From NCBI GenBank assembly GCA_039819085.1, contig JBCBSQ010000026.1, positions 1 through 27,937 of the forward strand: a stretch of 27,937 nucleotides of DNA. Reading direction: 5' to 3'. The notes beneath the pieces are model-generated. The model was not told the DNA's origin and did not search any database. It worked only from the letters and a program-made list of their open reading frames with translations. The DNA is from MED-G105 sp039819085 (GTDB lineage Bacteria; Pseudomonadota; Alphaproteobacteria; Caulobacterales; Parvularculaceae). The first letter of the stretch is position 1. The number at the start of each line of letters is the position of its first letter. Of the stretch, positions 1-6,368 are shown piece after piece. Made by a program: the position numbers and the translations under genes.

Positions 1-102
1 GGCCTGTTCCCGGGCGCGAAGAAGGACGGGGTGTTCGGCGTCTGGTACGGCAAAGCGCCCGGCGTCGACCACCCCGTCCTTCTTCGCGCCCGGGAACAGG
101 CC
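1..102. repeat. 33-bp perfect inverted repeat around a 36-nt loop (fold-back junction)
   Basis: Bases 1-33 are the exact reverse complement of 70-102. The intervening 34-69, read on the plus strand, encodes FGVWYGKAPGVD, which is the expected continuation of the minus-strand gene that ends coherently at base 70. In gene orientation the order is therefore A, then the reverse complement of A plus B. This fits a fold-back chimera at a contig end better than a natural repeat. Confidence 0.85.
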
Positions 103-393
103 GAGCTGTTGCGATCCCCAGACGGCCGTCGCGCCGAGATCTTCGTTAAGCCCCTCCCAGAAGCGAATGTCATGGGCGTCGAGGAGGCCTTGAACGGACC
201 GCAATTGCTGGTCGTAGCCGCCAAGGGGAGAGCCCCGATAACCGGAGATAAAGCCTGCGGTGTTGTGGCCGGCGCGTCGGTCGAGGCGCCGACGATCAAT
301 CGGCAGGCGGACAAGCGCTTGGATGCCTGTCATGAATGCGCGCCCCTCGACAAGCTCGTATTTGTCGTTCAGCGTGACTTCATGGTGCTCCAC
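1..393 (-). CDS. Indolepyruvate ferredoxin oxidoreductase, N-terminal part (partial, scrambled at the window edge)
   Basis: The minus-strand frame from a GTG at 391-393 reads EHHEVTLNDKYELVEGR, then TGIQALVRLP, NTAGFISGYRGSPLGGYDQQ and GLFPGAKKDGV. This is the N-terminal signature of the large fused indolepyruvate:ferredoxin oxidoreductases (about 1,150 aa), which convert aryl pyruvates to aryl-acetyl-CoA using thiamine pyrophosphate and iron-sulfur clusters. A GGAG lies about 8 nt upstream of the GTG; the in-frame codons further upstream give no better start. Only 70-393 is coherent. Bases 1-69 carry the next residues (FGVWYGKAPGVD) on the opposite strand, so the frame stays open there but encodes nonsense. 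Divergence from an Lrp/AsnC regulator is a recurring context for this gene in proteobacteria. Family call is firm; the truncation is a window or assembly effect. Confidence 0.85.
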   Translation of the reverse strand, partial: MEHHEVTLNDKYELVEGRAFMTGIQALVRLPIDRRRLDRRAGHNTAGFISGYRGSPLGGYDQQLRSVQGLLDAHDIRFWEGLNEDLGATAVWGSQQLGLFPGAKKDGVVDAGRFAVPDAEHPVLLRAREQA

Positions 394-523
394 GGACGAT
401 CTCCAGACTGTGTGTTTCGGGTCGTTTGTTCCACAAAAAACCGGAAAAAGCTTGCCTGAGTGGCGCTTTAGCCCTTATTCGTGAGGTTCTTCTTTCGAAT
501 TCTGGGCTGAAGTGGGGTAAATT
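394..523. promoter_or_regulatory. Divergent regulatory region between the oxidoreductase and Lrp-type genes
   Basis: This 130-bp gap separates two outward-facing starts, so it must hold both promoters. It is more AT-rich than its surroundings, with an A-run at 435-450. By analogy with other Lrp/AsnC regulators the product of the plus-strand gene probably binds here. I see no convincing -35/-10 pair and no clear Lrp consensus, so no individual site is assigned. Confidence 0.45.
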
Positions 524-1018
524 TTGTCGTTCCAACTCGATGCTGTCGACGCCAAGATTCTCGATCTCGTTCAGCATGACGCGTCGCTATCTGTAGCAGA
601 AATCGCCGAACGCGTCGGCTTGTCGTCATCGCCGTGCTGGCGCCGGATCAAACGCATGGAAGAGCAAGGCGTCATCCAGAAACGGGTCACGCTGCTCGAT
701 CGTGCGCATTTGGGCCTGGAGTTCGAGGTTGTGGCGAGCGTCAAACTCACAATGCCCAATCGAGACAATCTGTTCGCGTTCGAGGCGCACATTGCGAAAT
801 GGGCTGAGATTACAGAATGCATGACCGTGACCGGCGCAGTGGACTATGTGATCCGCGTCGTCACGACCGACATGCACGCCTATGACGCGTTCCTTCGTGA
901 CAAGCTGCTCGCGACCGGGCTGGTTTCAGACGTGCAGTCGCGGATCGTGATCAATGTCGCGAAACGCACAACGGCCATGCCGCTTGGCTTGGTGAGCGAC
1001 TATGTCGCCGCGACCTAA
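524..1018 (+). CDS. Lrp/AsnC family transcriptional regulator
   Basis: 164 aa, the usual length for this family. An N-terminal winged helix-turn-helix (about residues 6-60, with AEIAERVGLSSSPCWRRIKR as recognition region) is followed by the AsnC/RAM ligand-binding domain (about 68-150, including GAVDYVIRV). Such proteins form octamers and respond to amino acids or related acids. The start is a TTG at 524 preceded by GTGGGG about 8 nt upstream; no ATG or GTG lies earlier in the frame at a sensible distance. It is divergent from an indolepyruvate ferredoxin oxidoreductase gene, so its likely job is control of that gene in aromatic amino-acid breakdown. That target is inferred from position. Confidence 0.9.
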   Translation: MSFQLDAVDAKILDLVQHDASLSVAEIAERVGLSSSPCWRRIKRMEEQGVIQKRVTLLDRAHLGLEFEVVASVKLTMPNRDNLFAFEAHIAKWAEITECMTVTGAVDYVIRVVTTDMHAYDAFLRDKLLATGLVSDVQSRIVINVAKRTTAMPLGLVSDYVAAT

Positions 1019-1042
1019 GAAACCGAGACTTGAGATACCCTG

Positions 1043-1942
1043 CTAGAGTTGCTCGACCGGGGCCTCTTCGAAGAGATCGTAGTCGGTTAGCTTGAAATCG
1101 GTGAAGAGCCGGCCGTCTTCAGCTTCGACCTTGGCGGCGGCTTGCCGAAGCGCGGTCGCCATATCCGGCGCGGCGCCGAAATCGGTCAATGACACAACCG
1201 CCACGCGACGCTGATAGGCGGTGAGATCGTGGCAGACGCCGCCGTCGGGGCAGACATACGGGTTTTTGTTCTTGCCAAGGTTGGCTGCAAAGACCCGAGG
1301 CGGTTCTTCGCAGGCGGCTGCGCTGTCTTTGATGGCGCGCGCCAAGGTTTCGCTGCGAGCCTTGGCCAACGCGTGATTGAGCGACTGGGACCCTTCGGAC
1401 GACGCGGTGCCCAAGGCGACCACCGCCGGCGACGCGCAAAGCTCTGTCCGGAAGTATTCGTCGTCGACCAGCGACGAGATCGACACGCGCATGCCGTTGC
1501 GCACGACCTCATTGGAATCTCCGAAGGCCCAGGCGTGATCTTCCGACAAAACATGCATGCGAAGGCGCGCAGGCTCTTTTTTGGCGTCCTCGCCGTCGGG
1601 CGCGCTGATCGGGGGCGAGGTCTCCCACATCTCGGCTTCAGGCGTCTCGAGGGGGGCGGGCGCCTCTTCGACAGGCGGCGTGACCTCGGCGACGACGCGC
1701 ACCGGCGTCAATATGGGCCGCGGCGTCTCCGCAGGGGCTGGATCCGGCTCGGCTTCGACGATCGGGGCGGCGTCTGCGAGCCGTTGGCGGGTATCGATCG
1801 GCGTCGTCGCCGCTGCGATCGCGATCGCAATCAACAAAAGGAACAATAGAAACAGAAGGGCGACGCCAGCCCACTGACGCATCTCCTCGCGCCGAGGATC
1901 TTCGACTTTGACAACTCGGGATTGGACACTGATCAAAGCCAT
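1043..1942 (-). CDS. Membrane-anchored protein with Pro/Glu-rich linker and OmpA-like C-terminal domain
   Basis: 299 aa. A 24-residue charged N-terminus is followed by one strong membrane segment (about 25-46), a Pro/Glu/Ala-rich linker (about 58-122) and a C-terminal domain (about 125-255). The stretch ALGTASSEGSQSLNHALAKA, then R-S-E-T-L-A-R-A-I and finally YQRRVAVVSL, follows the pattern of OmpA-like peptidoglycan-binding domains (short Gly strand, N-x-x-L-x-x-x-R helix, Arg-rich last strand). The usual Asp in the ligand loop is not evident. Four cysteines (169, 211, 231, 237) could form disulfides in the periplasm. Topology and domain resemblance are seen; the function is unknown. The gene is monocistronic by position and convergent with the Lrp-type gene, 24 nt apart. 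Confidence 0.7.
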   Translation of the reverse strand: MALISVQSRVVKVEDPRREEMRQWAGVALLFLLFLLLIAIAIAAATTPIDTRQRLADAAPIVEAEPDPAPAETPRPILTPVRVVAEVTPPVEEAPAPLETPEAEMWETSPPISAPDGEDAKKEPARLRMHVLSEDHAWAFGDSNEVVRNGMRVSISSLVDDEYFRTELCASPAVVALGTASSEGSQSLNHALAKARSETLARAIKDSAAACEEPPRVFAANLGKNKNPYVCPDGGVCHDLTAYQRRVAVVSLTDFGAAPDMATALRQAAAKVEAEDGRLFTDFKLTDYDLFEEAPVEQL

Positions 1943-1999
1943 GACAGGACGCCGAAGGAACTCTCGTTAACTTCTTGTTTAGAGTGAGATAGCACGGGG

Positions 2000-2029
2000 C
2001 AAGCCCGGACGCTACGAGGTCCGGGCTTG
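2000..2029 (-). terminator. Hairpin downstream of the thiolase gene
   Basis: An 11-bp perfect stem (2000-2010 with 2019-2029) closes an 8-nt loop, 27 bases past the thiolase stop codon. It lacks a T-run on either strand, so it may be a weak or factor-assisted terminator, or a 3' stabilising hairpin. Confidence 0.5.
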
Positions 2030-2055
2030 AACCAAATCAAAATTTCTTTTGGCGC

Positions 2056-3237
2056 TTAGACCCGCTCGACGGCCATCGCGATGCCTTCGCCGCCGCCGAT
2101 GCAAAGCGAGGCGACGCCCTTTTTCACGTCGCGGTCCTCCATGGCCGAAAGCAGCGTGATCAGCACGCGCGCGCCGGAGGCGCCGATCGGGTGGCCCATG
2201 GCGCATGCGCCGCCGTTCACGTTCAGCTTGTCATGGCTGATGCCGAGTTCCTTCATGGCGATCATCGGCACCACGGCGAACGCTTCGTTGACCTCCCACA
2301 GGTCCACGTCGGCGATCTCCCAGCCGGCCTTCTCAAGCGTCTTCTTCATCGCCGGCACCGGCGCGGTGGTGAAGTATTCCGGCTCGTGGGCGTGCGAGGA
2401 GGCCGCCACGATCTTCGCGATCGGCTTCAGGCCGCGCTTATCGGCTTCGGACTGCTTCATCATGACGAGCGCCGCGGCGCCGTCGGAGATCGCGGAAGCA
2501 TTGGCCGCGGTCACGGTGCCGTCCTTGTTGAAGGCGGGCTTCAACTGCGGGATCTTGTCGGGGCGCGCGGTGCGGGGAAGTTCGTCGGTGTCGACAACCG
2601 TCTCGCCCTTGCGGGACTTCACCGTGAGCGGCGCGATCTCCCGCTTGAACTTGCCGTCCTCGGTCGCCTTTTGGGCGCGGGACAGCGTCTCAAGCGCGTA
2701 GGCGTCCTGCTGTTCGCGTGTGAACTGGTACTCGCCCGCGATCATATCGGCGAAAGCGCCCATGGGACCGCCGGCGTAGGCGTCGGTCAGGCCGTCCAGC
2801 GCCATATGATCCTGCGCGCTCATCGGGCCGTATTTGTGGCCTTTGCGGACGTCCATCAGGTGCGGTGCGTTGGTCATGCTCTCCATGCCGCCCGCGATCA
2901 CGATATTCGCTTCGCCTGCGAGGATGGCGTTGCGGCCCATCACGGCCGCCTGCATGCCTGACCCGCACATCTTATTAATCGTTGTGGCTTCAAGGCCTTT
3001 GTCCAAGCCGGCTTTGAAGCCCGATTGGCGCGCCGGCGCCTGGCCTTGGCCCGCTGGCAGGCAATTGCCCATGATGATCTCATCGGCTTCGTCCGCGCCG
3101 AGCTTGGCCTCGTCGACCGCCGCCTTCACCGCCACGGCGCCTAGCTCATTCGCGGAGAACGTGGAGAGGTCGCCGAGCAGGCCTCCCATGGGGGTTCTCG
3201 CCATGCCGACGATGACGACGGGATCCTGGTCTGCCAT
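2056..3237 (-). CDS. Acetyl-CoA C-acetyltransferase (thiolase family)
   Basis: 393 aa, the standard length for biosynthetic thiolases. It condenses two acetyl-CoA to acetoacetyl-CoA, or the reverse, in the cytosol. All catalytic residues are visible: nucleophilic Cys91 in NKMCGSGMQA, Asn317 in VNEAF, His349 in GGACAMGHPIGASGAR and Cys379 in CIGGGEG. The ATG at 3237 has an AAGGAG about 7 nt upstream. No phaB, phaC or beta-oxidation gene is adjacent, so the window does not tell whether it feeds polyhydroxybutyrate, ketone or fatty-acid metabolism. A hairpin follows the stop codon. Family assignment is very secure; the pathway is left open. Confidence 0.95.
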   Translation of the reverse strand: MADQDPVVIVGMARTPMGGLLGDLSTFSANELGAVAVKAAVDEAKLGADEADEIIMGNCLPAGQGQAPARQSGFKAGLDKGLEATTINKMCGSGMQAAVMGRNAILAGEANIVIAGGMESMTNAPHLMDVRKGHKYGPMSAQDHMALDGLTDAYAGGPMGAFADMIAGEYQFTREQQDAYALETLSRAQKATEDGKFKREIAPLTVKSRKGETVVDTDELPRTARPDKIPQLKPAFNKDGTVTAANASAISDGAAALVMMKQSEADKRGLKPIAKIVAASSHAHEPEYFTTAPVPAMKKTLEKAGWEIADVDLWEVNEAFAVVPMIAMKELGISHDKLNVNGGACAMGHPIGASGARVLITLLSAMEDRDVKKGVASLCIGGGEGIAMAVERV

Positions 3238-3294
3238 GGGGCGCTCCTTGCTGTGTGGCGGTCTCGTTGGGCCAGAAATGGGCGCCGCTGGGGC

Positions 3295-3312
3295 TCGGGG
3301 TCAAGGCCCCGA
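3295..3312 (-). terminator. Short hairpin after the DUF1801 gene
   Basis: TCGGGG at 3295-3300 pairs with CCCCGA at 3307-3312 around a 6-nt loop, just past the stop of the DUF1801 gene and upstream of the thiolase start. The stem is only 6 bp and lacks a T-run, so it is a weak candidate. Confidence 0.25.
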
Positions 3313-3314
3313 AG

Positions 3315-3683
3315 CTAACGAACGCGTTCGGGGGCGGACGCGTCGAGTGCGATTGCGGCTTTGATGATCTCGTCCACTTCCTCGTCGATGTCTGATGTGG
3401 AGCGGATCTTGACGTGCCGAAGGGCCTTTCCCGTGCCTTCAATCCGCGCCGGGAATTTGTCCGCCAGCCGGTTGTCCGACCAGAGCTGAAGGTTGCACCG
3501 ATCGCTGTGGCCGATCACCGAGGCGACCCGTTCATTACCGAACCAACACGGAAAGCCCCAAGCCGGCTTCACCGTCAGGTCGGGTCCGAGCGCATTCAAT
3601 CTTGCGCGAAGTCCAAGCGCAATGTCGTGTACGTTCGGTTCAAGTTTAGAGAGGTACGCCTCGACCTTCTCCTCATCGGTCAT
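3315..3683 (-). CDS. DUF1801 (YdhG-like) domain protein
   Basis: 122 aa starting MTDEEKVEAYL. Features typical of the DUF1801 family are the early KPAWGFPCWFGNERVASV strand region (compare IKWG-P-F in relatives), a middle LQLW strand, and the conserved EGTGKALRHVKIRS followed by DIDEEVDEII. The family is a small alpha/beta fold with no established enzymatic activity. The ATG at 3683 overlaps the stop codon of the upstream dodecin-like gene (ATGA), and the AAGAAGAA encoding that protein's lysine tail serves as ribosome site, so translation is probably coupled. The frame is open further upstream, but that part has no resemblance to the family and lies antiparallel to dodecin codons. Function unknown. 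Confidence 0.8.
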   Translation of the reverse strand: MTDEEKVEAYLSKLEPNVHDIALGLRARLNALGPDLTVKPAWGFPCWFGNERVASVIGHSDRCNLQLWSDNRLADKFPARIEGTGKALRHVKIRSTSDIDEEVDEIIKAAIALDASAPERVR

Positions 3684-3922
3684 TTCTTCTTGGCGGCGGC
3701 TTTCTTTTTCGCGGGTTCCGGATCGTCGACTTCGAACGTCATCTGCAAATTGACCCGGTAGGTCGCCACTTTGCCGTTCTTGATGACGGTCGAGAGGTTG
3801 TTGACATTCGCCGAGCGGAGATTGCGAACGGTTTTTGAGAACCGCTTCACGGCAGTCTCGATCGCGTCTTCGAATGACTTCGACGACTCCGTTAGGATCT
3901 GTTCGGACTTCATAATGGCCAT
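3680..3922 (-). CDS. Dodecin-like protein with lysine-rich C-terminal tail
   Basis: 80 aa from the ATG at 3922; a second possible ATG is 9 nt downstream. SSKSFEDAIETAVKRFSKTV, then RNLRSANV and IKNGKVATYRVNLQMTFEV, match the whole dodecin fold (one helix on a three-stranded sheet). Dodecins form 12-mers that store or buffer flavins, or in some subfamilies lack flavin. The flavin-stacking Trp usually found after the N-L-R motif (as in LRWFEV) is replaced by Ser-Ala here, so classical flavin binding is doubtful. The tail PEPAKKKAAAKKK is an extra, resembling basic nucleic-acid- or membrane-binding tails. It overlaps the DUF1801 gene by 4 nt. The longer upstream reading (to 4027) is not supported by family length. 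Confidence 0.82.
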   Translation of the reverse strand: MAIMKSEQILTESSKSFEDAIETAVKRFSKTVRNLRSANVNNLSTVIKNGKVATYRVNLQMTFEVDDPEPAKKKAAAKKK

Positions 3923-4032
3923 GGCGCGCGCCCTTGTTTTGCTTTCGAAACAACAAGGAACGCTTTTCTGCAGGCTTTGCCAAGGCGAGTTCGCGCGACG
4001 CGCGAATCTCTCCTGAATTCGGACCATAGAAA

Positions 4033-4065
4033 AAGGGGCGGCCTTTAGAGCCGCCCCTTCTTGTT
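4033..4065 (-). terminator. Rho-independent terminator of the M13 peptidase gene
   Basis: A 10-bp stem (AAGGGGCGGC at 4033-4042 with GCCGCCCCTT at 4050-4059) surrounds a 7-nt loop. On the minus strand it is followed by a run of five T, about 25 nt past the peptidase stop. The plus strand also has a T-rich flank. Confidence 0.85.
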
Positions 4066-4081
4066 ATTGTTCGGCGCTGGC

Positions 4082-6283
4082 CTACCAGATCCGAATGCGC
4101 TGCTCCGGCGGCAGGTAGAGTTCGTGCTCCTCGGCGACGCCGAAGGCTTCATACCATTCGTCTAGGTTCCGAACGACGCCGTTCACGCGATAACGCGGCG
4201 GGGAGTGCGGGCCTCGGATCAATTGCTGGCGCAGGGCCTCCTCGCGGTACATGTTCCGCCAGACCTGGCCCCAGGCGAGGAAGAAGCGCTGATCGCCCGT
4301 GTAGCCGTTGAGCACCGGCGGCTCCTCAGCTTCGCTGATCACGCCGTCGCCGTCCTTGTCGAGGCTGATCTTATAGGCGCGGTAGGCCATGGACAGGCCG
4401 CCGAGATCGCCGATGTTCTCACCCAGGCCGAGACGGCCGTTGACGCAGGTCTCGCCATCGTCGAGCGGACAGAAGGCGTCGTACTGGGCCGCGAGCGCGC
4501 CCGTGCGGGCTTCGAAATTCGCCCGGTCCTCGTCCGTCCACCAGTTGCGCAGCACGCCGTCGCCGTCCGAGCGCGAGCCCTGATCGTCGAAGCCGTGGCC
4601 GATTTCGTGGCCGATCACGCCGCCGATGGCGCCGTAGTTCACAGCCGGATCAGCGGTGAGGTTGAAGAACGGAGGCTGCAGGATCGCTGCCGGGAACACG
4701 ATCTCGTTCCGGTTGGGCGAGTAGTACGCGTTCACCGTCTGCGGCAGCATGAACCACTCGGTTTTGTCGATCGGCTGGCCAAGCTGCCCGATCATGTCCT
4801 CGAACGCCCAAGTGTTCGCGGCCAAGACATTGTCAAAAGCCGAGTCGCCGATGACCAAGGCGTCATAGGTCTCGAACTTTTCGGTGAAGCCAATCTTCGG
4901 CGTGAACTTGGCGAGCTTGTCGCGCGCCTGCACCTTGGTGTCCTCGCCCATCCAGTCGATGTCGTCGAGATTGGCGGCCATCGCCGTGCGGAGATTGGCG
5001 ACGAGTTCGTCCATCGCGGCCTTGTTCTCGGCAGGGAAGTGACGCTCAGCGTAGACTTTGCCGACGCCTTCGCCGAGCGCGCCTTCGACCGCGCCGACGG
5101 CGCGCTTCCAGCGCTCGCGCTGCTCTTCCTGCCCGCGCAAAGTCTTGCCGTAGAAGTCGAAGGTCGCCTCATCAATCGCCGCCGGCAGCACCGAGGCGTG
5201 GTCGGACAGGAAGTGGGCCGTGAGATAGGCCTTCCAATCGTCGAGCTCGGCGGTCGAGGCCACTTCGAAGAGGCCGGCGATGCCGCCGCCTGAGATCTTC
5301 TCGACCTGCTCGGCGTTCAGACCCTGTTCTTCGATCTCTTCAGCCGTCGGCGTCACCTGCCGCACCACGAAGGACTCTTGACCAGCGAGGCCGAGCGTCT
5401 CCAGCATGACCGCCGCCGGGAAGTCGCCCGCCATGGCGATTAACTCGTCGCGGCTCATCTTATTGTAGGTGAGGTCGCGGTTGCGCCCAACCGTGCGGTC
5501 CCAATGGGCCCTGGCGATTTCAGTCTCCAGCGCCAAGACCCTTTCGGCCCAGGCCTCAGGCTCGTCATAGCCGGCCTCGCCGAGAAGGAAGGCGATGTAA
5601 TCTACATAGGCTGCGCGGATTTCGAGGTTCTTCTCGTCGTCGTTCAGATAATAGTCGCGGTCTCCGATGCCGAGGCCGGCCTGGGTGACGTAGAATATGT
5701 ACGCGTCGGTGTTCTTGGAATCGATGTCGACCCAGCCGCCAAGCGGCGCGGAGTAGCCTGTCTCGGCGAAGACGCGCGCGAGTTCCTCGCGGCTCTCGAT
5801 CGCGGCGATCCGCTCGAGATAGGGCTGGACCGGGTCAAGACCCGCCGCCTCAATCGCGTCGGTGTCCATATAGGCGTTGAAATAAGCGGCGATCTTGCCT
5901 TCGAGCGTCGCCGCGTCCGGCGCGGCGGCGGCGAGGTCCTCGATGATGAACTTCACCCGCTGTTCGGATTTTTCGGCGAGCAGGCTGAACGCACCATAGC
6001 GCGAGCGGTCGGCCGGCATTTCGAATGCGTCGAGCCAGGATCCGTTGACGTAGCGATAGAAATTGTCGCCCGGCGAGACGTCCGTATTCATGGCGGTGAG
6101 GTCGATCCCCCAGTCGCCCCATTCGTCCGGAGAGGTTGTCACCACTTCTCGAGCGCCGCCAGTATCGCTTGAGGACGCCGCTGAGGCCGCATCCGCCGAC
6201 GCCGCCTCGATCGACGCTTCCGTGGCGCTTGGCCCGCAAGCCGCTAGCGCTAGCGCCGTCGTGGCTAGAAGTGTGTTCTTCAT
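4082..6283 (-). CDS. M13 family zinc metallopeptidase, lipoprotein (PepO/neprilysin-like)
   Basis: 733 aa from the ATG at 6283, with AGGAG about 11 nt upstream. The signal peptide ends in lipobox L-A-A-C16, so it is probably a lipoprotein, followed by an Ala/Ser-rich linker. The M13 N-terminal domain spans about 60-460 and the catalytic domain about 515-733: NAYYSPNRNEIVFPA, zinc motif HEIGH (His559, Glu560, His563), third ligand Glu622 in GENIGDLGG, and a C-terminal ending in a Trp close to the family's usual C-x-x-W position. An unusual insertion at 642-653 (DKDGDGVISEAE) is a perfect EF-hand calcium loop between the GENIGD helix and the conserved GYTGDQRFFLAW. It degrades peptides in the periplasm or at the cell surface. 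It follows the RND operon in the same direction, separated by a hairpin. Confidence 0.93.
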   Translation of the reverse strand: MKNTLLATTALALAACGPSATEASIEAASADAASAASSSDTGGAREVVTTSPDEWGDWGIDLTAMNTDVSPGDNFYRYVNGSWLDAFEMPADRSRYGAFSLLAEKSEQRVKFIIEDLAAAAPDAATLEGKIAAYFNAYMDTDAIEAAGLDPVQPYLERIAAIESREELARVFAETGYSAPLGGWVDIDSKNTDAYIFYVTQAGLGIGDRDYYLNDDEKNLEIRAAYVDYIAFLLGEAGYDEPEAWAERVLALETEIARAHWDRTVGRNRDLTYNKMSRDELIAMAGDFPAAVMLETLGLAGQESFVVRQVTPTAEEIEEQGLNAEQVEKISGGGIAGLFEVASTAELDDWKAYLTAHFLSDHASVLPAAIDEATFDFYGKTLRGQEEQRERWKRAVGAVEGALGEGVGKVYAERHFPAENKAAMDELVANLRTAMAANLDDIDWMGEDTKVQARDKLAKFTPKIGFTEKFETYDALVIGDSAFDNVLAANTWAFEDMIGQLGQPIDKTEWFMLPQTVNAYYSPNRNEIVFPAAILQPPFFNLTADPAVNYGAIGGVIGHEIGHGFDDQGSRSDGDGVLRNWWTDEDRANFEARTGALAAQYDAFCPLDDGETCVNGRLGLGENIGDLGGLSMAYRAYKISLDKDGDGVISEAEEPPVLNGYTGDQRFFLAWGQVWRNMYREEALRQQLIRGPHSPPRYRVNGVVRNLDEWYEAFGVAEEHELYLPPEQRIRIW

Positions 6284-6321
6284 CAGATGTCTTCTCCTGT
6301 ATCCCAATGAAAACTGCAGAA

Positions 6322-6343
6322 GGCCGCGCCGATTGGCGCGGCC
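6322..6343 (-). terminator. GC-rich hairpin between the RND pump and M13 peptidase genes
   Basis: A 9-bp perfect stem (GGCCGCGCC at 6322-6330 and GGCGCGGCC at 6335-6343) with a GATT loop sits in the 85-nt gap after the pump gene. Neither side has a strong T-run, so it may attenuate rather than block readthrough into the peptidase gene. Confidence 0.6.
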
Positions 6344-6368
6344 CTTTGATGTGTTCGTCCCCGCGGGC

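Noticed and set aside
1..102. A site-specific DNA inversion switch with 33-bp repeats
   Set aside because: Inverting the 36-nt loop gives the correct next residues, but the following repeat then encodes HPVLLRAREQA, which does not fit the family. No recombinase gene is in the window.
31..459. A 142-aa plus-strand open frame beginning FGVWYGKAPGVD
   Set aside because: It starts in the inverted fragment of the oxidoreductase gene and then runs antisense to that gene. The apparent homology at its start is a product of the fold-back.
1229..1849. A 206-aa plus-strand open frame opposite the OmpA-like gene
   Set aside because: It is an Arg/Gly-rich antisense frame caused by high GC content. The minus frame shows a membrane segment, a linker and a domain pattern.
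3684..3983. An N-terminal extension of the DUF1801 protein
   Set aside because: This part overlaps dodecin codons in another frame, is Arg-rich nonsense and has no family resemblance. The ATGA overlap gives a natural start.
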